Of a DNA stretch of 14,057 bases, positions 1 through 6,939 are shown in pieces. The stretch's first letter is position 1. Each line of letters begins with the position of its first letter. This DNA is from an uncultured Ruminococcus sp. GTDB lineage: Bacteria > Bacillota > Clostridia > Oscillospirales > Ruminococcaceae. The position numbers and the translations under genes were made by a program. The notes below the pieces were generated by a model. It was not told where the DNA came from, searched no databases, and saw only the letters and a program-made list of their open reading frames with translations. Location of the stretch: NCBI GenBank assembly GCA_902796865.1, contig CADBQZ010000242.1:1-14057 (forward strand), in the 5' to 3' direction.

Positions 1-90
1 GAGATGATGGGTCTTATCGGCATGGGCAACAACCCGATGGTTGGTGCTACTGTTGCTTGCGCAGTTGCTGTTGAAGAGGCTATGAAGTAA
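1..90 (+). CDS. C-terminal end of an unidentified protein (partial)
   Basis: An open frame enters from the left edge and stops at TAA 88-90, giving the last 29 residues of a protein whose start lies outside the window. The tail is rich in Gly, Ala, Val and Met (it includes MGNNPMVGATVA and ends EEAMK). Codon use is biased toward codons such as GGT, GCT, GTT and AAC, unlike most later genes, which suggests strong expression. I do not recognise the family from this fragment and assign no function. The two terminators that follow agree with this being the end of a transcription unit. Confidence 0.8.
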   Translation, partial: EMMGLIGMGNNPMVGATVACAVAVEEAMK

Positions 91-121
91 TTCATAAATG
101 GCTTAAATACGCACTTTTACG

Positions 122-158
122 AAATCCTGACAGATCTTATGGTTTGTCAGGATTTTTT
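122..158 (+). terminator. Intrinsic terminator of the left-edge gene
   Basis: A perfect 11-bp stem pairs 122-132 (AAATCCTGACA) with 145-155 around a 12-base loop and runs into a T tract at 153-158. It starts 31 bases after the TAA at 88-90, the usual place for a Rho-independent terminator. Confidence 0.9.
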
Positions 159-180
159 GTTTTTATGAAAAAATAATTGA

Positions 181-217
181 CCGCCGTTCGGGTTCGTTAC
201 CAAACGGCGGTGTTTTT
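181..217 (+). terminator. Second, tandem terminator
   Basis: CCGCCGTT (181-188) pairs perfectly with AACGGCGG (203-210) around a 14-base loop and is followed by TGTTTTTGTT. The stem is GC-rich in an AT-rich neighbourhood. Coming 23 bases after the first terminator, it acts as a backup that isolates the downstream superoxide dismutase gene from the strongly biased upstream gene. Confidence 0.8.
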
Positions 218-297
218 GTTATAGACAGATCGTTATGTAAGGCAGTATGCAGATTATGAATAAATGACAAATTATCTTTCATAATTTTCAGATAGGT

Positions 298-327
298 TTG
301 TCCGCATATTCTTATACTTAGTATCAT
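298..327 (+). promoter_or_regulatory. Possible promoter of the superoxide dismutase gene
   Basis: TTGTCC (298-303), an 18-base spacer and TATCAT (322-327) give a moderate sigma-A match. Transcription would start near 334, leaving a leader of about 38 bases before the TTG start at 372. An overlapping TATAAT at 327-332 has no -35 box at a usable distance. Confidence 0.4.
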
Positions 328-371
328 ATAATTAATTGGACACAAAAGCAGATACAAAAGGAGGAAAAAAA

Positions 372-998
372 TTGAATTCAAAGGATCATTTTCCGTTTGC
401 GGTAAGACCGCTCCCGTACCCGGCAAAAAGTCTTGCACCATTTTTAAATGCAAGAACGGTAAAAATACATCATGACGGGCATTATGCCATGCACATTGAA
501 AAGCTCAACAGAATACTCGAAAGCTTTCCGAAGTATCATTCTCTGCCGCTTGATGCTCTTATAATGAAACAGGCTTTTTTGCCTCATGAGATACGAAATG
601 AAGTAAAACTTCATGCAGGCGGAGCTTTAAATCATATGCTGTTTTTTGAGTGCCTTGCTCCTGCCTCTAAAAGCAGTATAAGCGAAAGCTTTAAAAAACT
701 TCTCTCAGACAGCTTCGCATCATTTGAAAATTTTAAGGATCTTATGAAAAAGGCGGCATTGTCTCTTAAAGGCGGCGGCAGCGCTTATCTTGCATCAGAC
801 CGTGACGGCAGGTTCCATATACTTGCACTCAATGACTTTGAAACGCCGATAGAGCATTGTCTGAATCCGATACTTCCCATAGATATGTGGGAACATTCCT
901 ATTATTTGCAGTATCAATATCATCGCAGAGAATATATAAATAATATTTTCAATATAATCAACTGGCAGAGGGCGGAGATGAATTATTTTTCCGCATAA
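372..998 (+). CDS. Divergent iron/manganese superoxide dismutase family protein
   Basis: This is a 208-residue cytoplasmic protein with no signal peptide, of normal length for Fe/Mn superoxide dismutase (superoxide to oxygen plus peroxide). I chose TTG 372 because AAAGGAGG (357-364) lies seven bases upstream; a TTG at 336 has no such site. The N-terminal PLPY motif (13-16) and all four family metal ligands are present: His33 in IHHDGH, His88 in AGGALNHMLFF, and Asp171 and His175 in DMWEHSYYL. Several second-shell residues differ. The gateway tyrosine (Tyr34 in E. coli SodA numbering) is His41, the GSGWAWL motif reads GGGSAYL (134-140), and the NQD segment holding the catalytic Gln is not recognisable. 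It may be a slow or altered-specificity SOD, or a metal-binding relative. It stands alone, and its 3' end overlaps the convergent VanZ-like gene. Confidence 0.85.
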   Translation: MNSKDHFPFAVRPLPYPAKSLAPFLNARTVKIHHDGHYAMHIEKLNRILESFPKYHSLPLDALIMKQAFLPHEIRNEVKLHAGGALNHMLFFECLAPASKSSISESFKKLLSDSFASFENFKDLMKKAALSLKGGGSAYLASDRDGRFHILALNDFETPIEHCLNPILPIDMWEHSYYLQYQYHRREYINNIFNIINWQRAEMNYFSA

Positions 999-1473
999 GA
1001 ATAATATGTGATACAGTGCATATTATCATAAAGCAGAAGACTGTACCGAGAACTGCACCGAAGGTATCTATAATTATGTCCTTTTCAAGGGCGGTCCTTC
1101 CCGGAATGAAGCTTTGATGTATCTCATCGGTGAATGCGTAGCACGCTGACAAGAATACGCTTATGATACCATTTCGCAGATATTTTCGGCTTATCACAGA
1201 CAAGGTGCCGAAAGCGGCTGCGCCCATTATAAAATAAACGATAAAGTGTGCGGCTTTTCTTACGGACATATTAAGCTGTGTTATGATAGTCTCTCTGAGC
1301 TGAGAATCAAAATTATCCATATCAATAAATAATATTTTTGCGATCTTTATGGTTATTTTTCTGCTTAGATCGTTTGAAGTATCGGCATTTTGAGATGAAA
1401 AAATAAAAATAGCTGCTGCACATATGACTGTGAACAGAGAGAGTATTAAAAAAATAATAGTTTTTCTTTTCAT
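958..1473 (-). CDS. VanZ-like family membrane protein
   Basis: This is a 171-residue membrane protein of the VanZ-like family (known from teicoplanin resistance in VanZ; biochemical role unsettled). It has an N-terminal TM helix (about 6-25) and then the family motifs in order: FSSQNADTSNDLS (25-37), RKAAHFIVYFIMGA (72-85, a TM helix), YAFTDEIHQSFIPGRTALEKDIIIDTFGA (split here as YAFTDEIHQ 112-120, PGR 124-126, and Asp132 and Asp136) and a final TM helix (about 141-160). The ATG is preceded only by a weak AAGG close to the start, with GAAAGGA about 13 bases upstream. Its last 41 bases are antisense to the end of the superoxide dismutase gene. It is divergent from the carboxypeptidase gene, so a cell-envelope role is plausible but not shown. 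Confidence 0.88.
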   Translation of the reverse strand: MKRKTIIFLILSLFTVICAAAIFIFSSQNADTSNDLSRKITIKIAKILFIDMDNFDSQLRETIITQLNMSVRKAAHFIVYFIMGAAAFGTLSVISRKYLRNGIISVFLSACYAFTDEIHQSFIPGRTALEKDIIIDTFGAVLGTVFCFMIICTVSHIILMRKNNSSPPSAS

Positions 1474-1521
1474 TACCTTAGATTTTTCCTTTCTTATTTT
1501 GAGGATATATGCGGTTTCGGC

Positions 1522-1550
1522 TTGACAATAATAAAAAAAGGTATTAAAAT
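1522..1550 (+). promoter_or_regulatory. Sigma-A promoter of the D,D-carboxypeptidase gene
   Basis: TTGACA (1522-1527), a 17-base spacer and TAAAAT (1545-1550) give a near-consensus promoter. The start point near 1557 leaves almost no leader before the ATG at 1559, and so argues that the coding region begins at the ATG at 1592. Confidence 0.8.
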
Positions 1551-1591
1551 AGTATTATATGAAAGTTGATAACACAGGAAATGGTGAAAAA

Positions 1592-2617
1592 ATGCGAAGA
1601 ATGCAAAATATGCAGGATACAGACAAAGGAAAACGTTCATTTGTAAAACTCCTTTATATAATGCTGTCTATAGTGGTTGCATTTCTTATACTTTATGGCT
1701 TGTATCTCATATTAAAGGGAACAGAGCCAAAGACTGTTTCGAGCGATGCACTAAGCAGTATGGTCACAGATAATATTGATGTTGAAGTAACTACAGAACC
1801 GTTTATGGAAGATATAGAATATCCTTCGGTACCTGATGATGCAAAGGTATTTGATAAAACAATAGCAAGCAAGTTCTGCGTTCTTCTTGATCTGCAGAGC
1901 AATAAAGTCATAGCTCAGCGTGATGCCGAAAAGAGAATGTATCCGGCGTCAATGACAAAAGTCATGACACTTATAGTCGCAGTTGAGAATATGCAGTCTT
2001 TGAGCGATACTTTTGTAATGACAGAGGATATAATAGCACCGCTCGTAGATGAAAATGCTTCTATGGCAGGTTTTCAGCCGGGAGAAGAGATAACTATGGA
2101 AGATCTTCTTTACGGAGCGATACTCCCTTCCGGCGCAGATGCAACAGCAGGTATAGCTATGAAAATATCCGGTTCTGAGGAAGGCTTTGTAGAGCTTATG
2201 AATGAAAAAGCAAAACAGCTCGGGCTTCATGATACACATTTTATGAATACGAGCGGACTCCAGGACGAGGATCACTATATGACCGCTCTTGATATGGCTG
2301 TGATATTAAATTATGCTATAAATAATGATATATGCCGCAAGGTGCTTTCTACATATCAGTATACTACGTCAAAGACAAAAGAACACCCTGATGGCATACC
2401 GCTTGAAAGTACACTTTTCAGCCGAATGTACGGCGATGAAGTTGAAGGAGTCATCATAGAGGGCGGCAAGACAGGTTACACTGACGAAGCACAGCATACT
2501 ATGGCAAGTTTTGCAAAAAAAGGTGACAATGAATATATTGCTGTTGTAGCGCATGAGGACGACAAGTGGGGAAGTGTTTATGACACATTCGATATATACG
2601 AAAAATATCTCGATTGA
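1592..2617 (+). CDS. Membrane-anchored D-alanyl-D-alanine carboxypeptidase (peptidase S11)
   Basis: The protein has 341 residues. I chose ATG 1592 because the promoter would start transcription near 1557 and GGTGA (1583-1587) sits just upstream; the in-frame ATG at 1559 would be nearly leaderless. After a positively charged N-terminus comes one TM helix (about 20-41), so the catalytic domain (about 85-341) faces outward, where this family trims the terminal D-Ala of peptidoglycan stem peptides. The catalytic Ser-x-x-Lys is SMTK (120-123) and KTG is 293-295 in EGGKTGYT. The second motif reads SGA (180-182) where classical enzymes have Ser-x-Asn. There is no obvious C-terminal amphipathic anchor, the N-terminal helix taking that role. 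It is monocistronic, between a good promoter and a terminator. Specificity (vegetative or sporulation type) cannot be told. Confidence 0.9.
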   Translation: MRRMQNMQDTDKGKRSFVKLLYIMLSIVVAFLILYGLYLILKGTEPKTVSSDALSSMVTDNIDVEVTTEPFMEDIEYPSVPDDAKVFDKTIASKFCVLLDLQSNKVIAQRDAEKRMYPASMTKVMTLIVAVENMQSLSDTFVMTEDIIAPLVDENASMAGFQPGEEITMEDLLYGAILPSGADATAGIAMKISGSEEGFVELMNEKAKQLGLHDTHFMNTSGLQDEDHYMTALDMAVILNYAINNDICRKVLSTYQYTTSKTKEHPDGIPLESTLFSRMYGDEVEGVIIEGGKTGYTDEAQHTMASFAKKGDNEYIAVVAHEDDKWGSVYDTFDIYEKYLD

Positions 2618-2628
2618 TATTTGCAAAT

Positions 2629-2668
2629 ATTGGGGAAGCCCTTTTTGAAAAGGACTTCCCCAATTTTT
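2629..2668 (+). terminator. Terminator between convergent carboxypeptidase and MetRS-like genes
   Basis: ATTGGGGAAG (2629-2638) pairs perfectly with CTTCCCCAAT (2655-2664). The stem continues as CCTTTT/AAAAGG after one mismatch, and a five-T tract follows at 2664-2668. The T tract serves the plus-strand gene and runs into the stop codon of the minus-strand gene (2667-2669). The hairpin also lies directly downstream of that gene but has only a poor T tract on that side. Confidence 0.88.
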
Positions 2669-4688
2669 ATTTTTCTTCGTTTACTGCAAACTGACTTTCG
2701 TGACGTGTAAAGAAGTCAGTTCTCGGAGGAAGGAATTTTAGCTTGTGTTCTTTTTCAACAAAGTAATTGAGCGGTTCAAGGATATGATCCCATGACCAGA
2801 TACGTTCATCTGCTATGAGATACTCACGGAGCTTTTCAGTACCTATAGGAGCCATAGGGTGAAGAAGTATCGCTGTGATCCTTATAGTATAGAAAAGGTT
2901 CGCAAGTGTTTGTTTAAGCTCATCAGGTGACTGCTCATCAGGCTTTAATGCTTTTGACATATATTTGCTTGTGTTCCTTATATATCCGTCAAGGACATAA
3001 GTACACTGATGGAATGCAAATTTCGCCATATAACGTTCGTATTCAAGCACAGCTTTTTTTGCATCTTCTTTAAAGCTCTCTTCCGGTTCTGCATCAGGAA
3101 GTATGCCGTCAAAGTATTTCTGATTCGTATAGAAGGCTGTTCTTATTATACGGTTGTATACATTTGAAAGAAGAAGACCGTCTTTTACTACCGGGTCTGC
3201 ATCGTCAGGAGCAGCATCAGGATTGAATGGCTTTGGCATGAAGCTTACAGAACGCTGACCCAGTCCAAGTCCCAGCCAGTGCATACGAAGCTGTTCTGGG
3301 GTATAGAAATTCAGAAGTTCATCTGCCATAGGAGGTTTTACAGCGCCAGAGCTTGAAGCCTTTTTGTCCAGGAAGAGTATATGATGATTTGCAACTATTA
3401 TAGGCATCTGGAGCTCACCGTCGTCAGGCTCGGAAGTTTTTACATCTTTGTTTTGAAGTGCCATCCACATAGCAGGTTCGGCTATGCCATAAAAATAAAT
3501 GTTATCCTGACCTATGAACTGATAAACGTTTGAATTTTTGCTGCACCAGAATTTTTTCCAGTCGTCAGAAGGCTTTCCTTCGCTTTCAAGAAATGTTTTA
3601 GTGAATGATATAGGTGCCCAAAGTGATTCAGGCCATACCCATACGGTAAGACCTTCTTCATCTTCAAGTACAGGTGCAGGAACGCCCCATTCGATATTTC
3701 CTGTAAGTCTGAACGGAACGAGTGTTTTTCCTGTTCTGTAGCGTATACCGTTTTTGGTAAGAATCTCACAAGCCTTATCACAGTCGGAGAGTTTTTTGAA
3801 TTCTATCGTAAATGAAGGTTTCTTCTTTTCTTCAAGATATTCATGCTCCGGCATAGAGTCTTTGAGAGAAAAGTATTTTTCTTCAAATTCACGTTTTACA
3901 TATATTACCGGCGGCTTTAAAAATTCCGATATGGTTTTCCATACGACCGGACGTACATCTTTTCTCTTTTTGAGTTTTTCTATCCATTCTTTAAGAAGTT
4001 CTTCATAATCACAAAGTTTGAAATACCAGTTTGTAACAGGCTTCATTGACGGAGTTTCACCTGTAAGTGTACTTACAGGGTCGATAAGATTTTCCGGCAT
4101 ATACTGATGTCCAAGGTCGCACTCATCGGCATAGCCTTTTTCAGAGGTACAGCCTTCGACTGGACATTTGCCTATTACCTGTCTGCCGTTTAAAAATACG
4201 CCGGCTTTTTCGTCGAAAAACTGCTTTGTAGTTATTCTTTCAAGCTGACCTTTATCATAAAGGTCCTTTAAAAATTCAAGAGTATACTCGGCATGTATCT
4301 CTTTTGAGCGGTCAAGTCCCGAAGCCGCAAAAAGATCAGGCGATATAGAATAAGCCTTTAGTGTATCAGCCTGCTTGTCATGATTCGAGCGTACAAAGTC
4401 TTCAAGACTTCCTTCAAATTCGCCCTTTTCGCATTTCTGTCTCCAGCTTTCTGCGATAGGTGAGCCGTAGCAGTCAGTACCGGTGACAAATATAACATTT
4501 TCTTTTCCTATCCTGTCACGGAGAAATCTTGCGAATGTATCAGCAAATACGAGCATTCCGCCAACGTGTCCGAAGTGAAGCTCCTTGTTGCCGTATGGCA
4601 TACCGCCTGTTATGACCGCACGTTCCGGAAATTCCGGACGGGGTATTTCAAAATTACGTTTTTTATCGTTGTTTTTATCTTTTGACAT
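2667..4688 (-). CDS. metG: Methionyl-tRNA synthetase-like class I aminoacyl-tRNA synthetase, divergent
   Basis: This 673-residue cytoplasmic class I synthetase fold is closest to MetRS, which charges tRNA-Met. GGMPYGNKELHFGH (28-41) holds the HIGH-type motif (HFGH), GTDCYGSPI (70-78) matches the GTDEHGTPI motif, and a zinc knuckle has Cys175, Cys180, Cys190 and His194. WGVPAP (334-339) and FIGQDNIYF (391-399) are also family-like. The KMSKS loop is replaced by KKASSSG (442-448), and the histidine of FIGKDxxxFH is Tyr400. The usual Asn-x-Tyr...Pro-Trp anticodon motif appears as RNTSKYMSKAL without Trp. About 60-75 residues (roughly 258-328) seem extra compared with ordinary MetRS. A good ribosome site (GAAAGGA) precedes the ATG. 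Either this is the cell's MetRS of a divergent subgroup, or a paralogue with another substrate; metG is used at family level only. Confidence 0.75.
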   Translation of the reverse strand: MSKDKNNDKKRNFEIPRPEFPERAVITGGMPYGNKELHFGHVGGMLVFADTFARFLRDRIGKENVIFVTGTDCYGSPIAESWRQKCEKGEFEGSLEDFVRSNHDKQADTLKAYSISPDLFAASGLDRSKEIHAEYTLEFLKDLYDKGQLERITTKQFFDEKAGVFLNGRQVIGKCPVEGCTSEKGYADECDLGHQYMPENLIDPVSTLTGETPSMKPVTNWYFKLCDYEELLKEWIEKLKKRKDVRPVVWKTISEFLKPPVIYVKREFEEKYFSLKDSMPEHEYLEEKKKPSFTIEFKKLSDCDKACEILTKNGIRYRTGKTLVPFRLTGNIEWGVPAPVLEDEEGLTVWVWPESLWAPISFTKTFLESEGKPSDDWKKFWCSKNSNVYQFIGQDNIYFYGIAEPAMWMALQNKDVKTSEPDDGELQMPIIVANHHILFLDKKASSSGAVKPPMADELLNFYTPEQLRMHWLGLGLGQRSVSFMPKPFNPDAAPDDADPVVKDGLLLSNVYNRIIRTAFYTNQKYFDGILPDAEPEESFKEDAKKAVLEYERYMAKFAFHQCTYVLDGYIRNTSKYMSKALKPDEQSPDELKQTLANLFYTIRITAILLHPMAPIGTEKLREYLIADERIWSWDHILEPLNYFVEKEHKLKFLPPRTDFFTRHESQFAVNEEK

Positions 4689-4767
4689 TTTCTGTATCCT
4701 TTCAAAAAATTATTTTGAAGCAATCAGCAAGTATATCTGCATTTTGCCGTAGAATATCTCAAAGAAA

Positions 4768-4796
4768 ATTATAGCACATATGATGATAAAATGCAA
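4768..4796 (-). promoter_or_regulatory. Probable promoter of the MetRS-like gene
   Basis: Read on the minus strand, TTGCAT (4796-4791), a 17-base spacer ending in TGC, and TATAAT (4773-4768) form a promoter with an extended TGn -10 element. The start near 4761 would give a leader of about 73 bases. A ten-codon ORF in that leader (MQIYLLIASK) contains no cysteine. Confidence 0.6.
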
Positions 4797-4827
4797 GAGA
4801 GGGAAGCATGAAAATACAGAAATAATT

Positions 4828-4867
4828 TAAGGCAGCACCTTGCAAGCTACTGCAAAGTACTGCCTTA
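4828..4867 (-). terminator. Hairpin terminator downstream of the PP2C phosphatase gene
   Basis: TAAGGCAG (4828-4835) pairs with CTGCCTTA (4860-4867) and, inside a 4x4 internal loop, TTGCA (4840-4844) pairs with TGCAA (4851-4855). It begins just after the stop codon of the minus-strand gene. The minus-strand tail is only moderately T-rich, so termination strength is uncertain. The near-palindrome could also be a small dispersed repeat. Confidence 0.6.
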
Positions 4868-4869
4868 TT

Positions 4870-6726
4870 TTATAATTTGTCAGGGTCTCTGTTATATCTG
4901 AATCCAAGCATAGTAACATCATCAAATTGATCACAATCACCTATGAATGAATCTATTTCCTGCTTCATTTTTTTAAGAAGCATTTTAGGTGAAAGCTCTT
5001 TGTTGTTATTAAGTATTTCGATCATTCTTTCCATACCGAAACGTTCGCCCGATGCGCTCTTTGCTTCCGGTACTCCGTCCGTATAAAGGAACAGCTCATC
5101 TCCTGCATAAAGCTGTATAGTTTTGTTTTCAAACTGCATATCTTCCATTGCAGCAAGCGGCGGACAGTGGTCTGAAACCAAAAGAGTAAAATTCTTGCCG
5201 TTTCTTTTTAATACAGGGTATTCATGACCTGCATTTGCACATATCAGATTACCGGTGGAAAGCGTAAGTACTCCAAGCCATACAGTAACAAACAGATTAC
5301 CGCCATTGTTTTCACATAGCAGGCGGTTTACATCAGAAAGGAAATCTGCCGGGGTACCATATGCTAGTGAACGAAGATTGAGAAGCATTTTTGATATAGC
5401 CATGAATAATGCTGCCGGAACACCTTTGCCTGAAACATCAGCTATAACTAGACCGAGATGATCTTCATCTATCATAAAGAAGTCATAGAAGTCACCTCCG
5501 ACTTCCTTTGCAGGATTCATTGAAGCATAAAGTGAAAAATCTTTATGATCCGGGAAGTTCGTCGGGAGCATTTCAGCCTGTATATGCGTTGCAACTTTCA
5601 GCTCCGAACCGATACGCTCTTTTTCAGCGGTGATAGTCCTTATATTATTCATATAGGTATCAAGCTCCGCTATCATATCAGCGGTTTTTTCTGAAAGCAG
5701 CGCTATCTCATTTTTTCCCTTTATATTTTCTCTTATCTTTTCAGCTATCCTTACATTTTTTTCAGCAGCATAGTCGTTTACATTTTTCTCAAGGTCTTCG
5801 ATCTTTGAAATATAAAGTCTATTGATAGCAAAAAGAACAATTATAATTAGTGCTATTAGTATTACAGCAATTCCGCCAGTCTGGATAAGTGTTGTACGAA
5901 GAAGGCCTTTATTTACTGTTTCGACATCTATTTCCGCTACTATAAGACCAAGTTTTCTTCCGTCTATAATGAGCGGTGTGTAGTATGAGTAGGTATGACC
6001 CCATTCATTATCCCATTCCTGATAACGGTCAAGCGTTTTTCCGGTATTCCATGTTTCCCATTCAACTTCATGCTGCTTATCAACGGCATTGTAATATGTA
6101 TCGCCGAGCCAAAGGTAGCCTGTACCGACTTCTTCGCCGTTTTCATTTGTTTCCGTGGCTTCTGTACGTTCACCGTCTATAAGGTATAAAGCGGTGTGCT
6201 CAGTGTCGTAGTTCCCTTCGCCGTACATTTTTGCAAGATCTTCTGTTCTCGAACGCGGATCACCCATTACAAGAAAATAAGTATAGGACATATCAAACGC
6301 TTCTTTTGCCGATTCAAATGTCAGGACCCAATACTGATGATCGTATTCAAAATAAGCTTCCTGCACATCATCAGAAAGATCTTCGACTTGAATGTCAACT
6401 CCTAATGTTTTTCCGGGATATTTTTCGTTGAACAGATTATTAAAATTTTCAAATGCGGTCTGATACTCGTCAAAATCCCATTTCATTTTTATATCTTTGT
6501 AATGATCCATGTAGTAGTCGATGTAATGGACTACATCGTGACTATCTGCCTGCATAAGCTTTGCAAGATATGAGTCGAGAGCGCGAGCTTTTTCAAGACA
6601 TTGTTCCGTGTAAGTTTTTGTCTGATTCACATATGTGAGAACACCTGTAAGCATAAGCATACATACGGAAAAAATAGTGAAAATTATTGCGCACTGGAAT
6701 GTCAATCCCTGAGTTTTCTTTTTCAT
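4870..6726 (-). CDS. Membrane sensor with SpoIIE/RsbU-type PP2C serine phosphatase domain
   Basis: The protein has 618 residues. ATG 6726 is chosen because GAGGTG lies four bases upstream; the in-frame TTG at 6750 precedes that site. Layout: TM1 (about 12-33); a 245-residue extracytoplasmic region (34-280), likely a ligand sensor but not matched to a named fold; TM2 (about 281-303); a HAMP-like and coiled-coil linker (304-385); then the phosphatase domain (about 390-612). Metal-binding motifs are clear: GGDFYD (Asp412), ADVSGKG (Asp430), YTDG (Asp550) and FDDVT (602-605), with NAGHEYP at 498-504. Such proteins dephosphorylate anti-sigma-factor antagonists (STAS proteins) in partner-switching cascades. 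No STAS protein or anti-sigma kinase gene lies nearby, so its partner is unknown. It is monocistronic with its own promoter. Confidence 0.92.
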   Translation of the reverse strand: MKKKTQGLTFQCAIIFTIFSVCMLMLTGVLTYVNQTKTYTEQCLEKARALDSYLAKLMQADSHDVVHYIDYYMDHYKDIKMKWDFDEYQTAFENFNNLFNEKYPGKTLGVDIQVEDLSDDVQEAYFEYDHQYWVLTFESAKEAFDMSYTYFLVMGDPRSRTEDLAKMYGEGNYDTEHTALYLIDGERTEATETNENGEEVGTGYLWLGDTYYNAVDKQHEVEWETWNTGKTLDRYQEWDNEWGHTYSYYTPLIIDGRKLGLIVAEIDVETVNKGLLRTTLIQTGGIAVILIALIIIVLFAINRLYISKIEDLEKNVNDYAAEKNVRIAEKIRENIKGKNEIALLSEKTADMIAELDTYMNNIRTITAEKERIGSELKVATHIQAEMLPTNFPDHKDFSLYASMNPAKEVGGDFYDFFMIDEDHLGLVIADVSGKGVPAALFMAISKMLLNLRSLAYGTPADFLSDVNRLLCENNGGNLFVTVWLGVLTLSTGNLICANAGHEYPVLKRNGKNFTLLVSDHCPPLAAMEDMQFENKTIQLYAGDELFLYTDGVPEAKSASGERFGMERMIEILNNNKELSPKMLLKKMKQEIDSFIGDCDQFDDVTMLGFRYNRDPDKL

Positions 6727-6812
6727 GAAACACCTCAATTTTAATAGCAATAATGTACAAATACCAAACTCGTATTTGATACACTTTGCTTAATTCATAT
6801 TATACATACATG

Positions 6813-6841
6813 ATTATAATATATTTTGTGTATTTTTTCAA
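6813..6841 (-). promoter_or_regulatory. Sigma-A promoter of the PP2C phosphatase gene
   Basis: On the minus strand TTGAAA (6841-6836), a 17-base spacer and TATAAT (6818-6813) form a near-perfect promoter. The start near 6806 gives a leader of about 80 bases, with a five-codon ORF (MYNMN) that has no cysteine. Confidence 0.75.
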
Positions 6842-6885
6842 GTGGCATTTTTAACAATTTAATGTGCGAAAGTTTTTATAGTATG

Positions 6886-6923
6886 CTGAAAAACAAAACT
6901 CCCGGTTCTTTACGAGCCGGGAG
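6886..6923 (-). terminator. Terminator of the methyltransferase-mccB-mccA operon
   Basis: On the minus strand CTCCCGG (6923-6917) pairs perfectly with CCGGGAG (6905-6899) around an 11-base loop and is followed by TTTTGTTTTT. It lies 16 bases past the stop of the last gene. Confidence 0.92.
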
Positions 6924-6939
6924 CAAGCGATATTTTTAT

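Noticed and set aside
163..453. Minus-strand 96-codon ORF
   Set aside because: It runs across a terminator hairpin and the dismutase ribosome site and start, has no family-like motif and no ribosome site that stands out; a chance frame.
1559..1591. Upstream ATG (1559) as the carboxypeptidase start
   Set aside because: The promoter at 1522-1550 would place the transcript start only about two bases before it, while the ATG at 1592 has GGTGA upstream.
1949..2275. Minus-strand 108-codon ORF inside the carboxypeptidase gene
   Set aside because: It is antisense to a gene with clear catalytic motifs and its Cys/His/Tyr-rich translation looks like a shadow frame.
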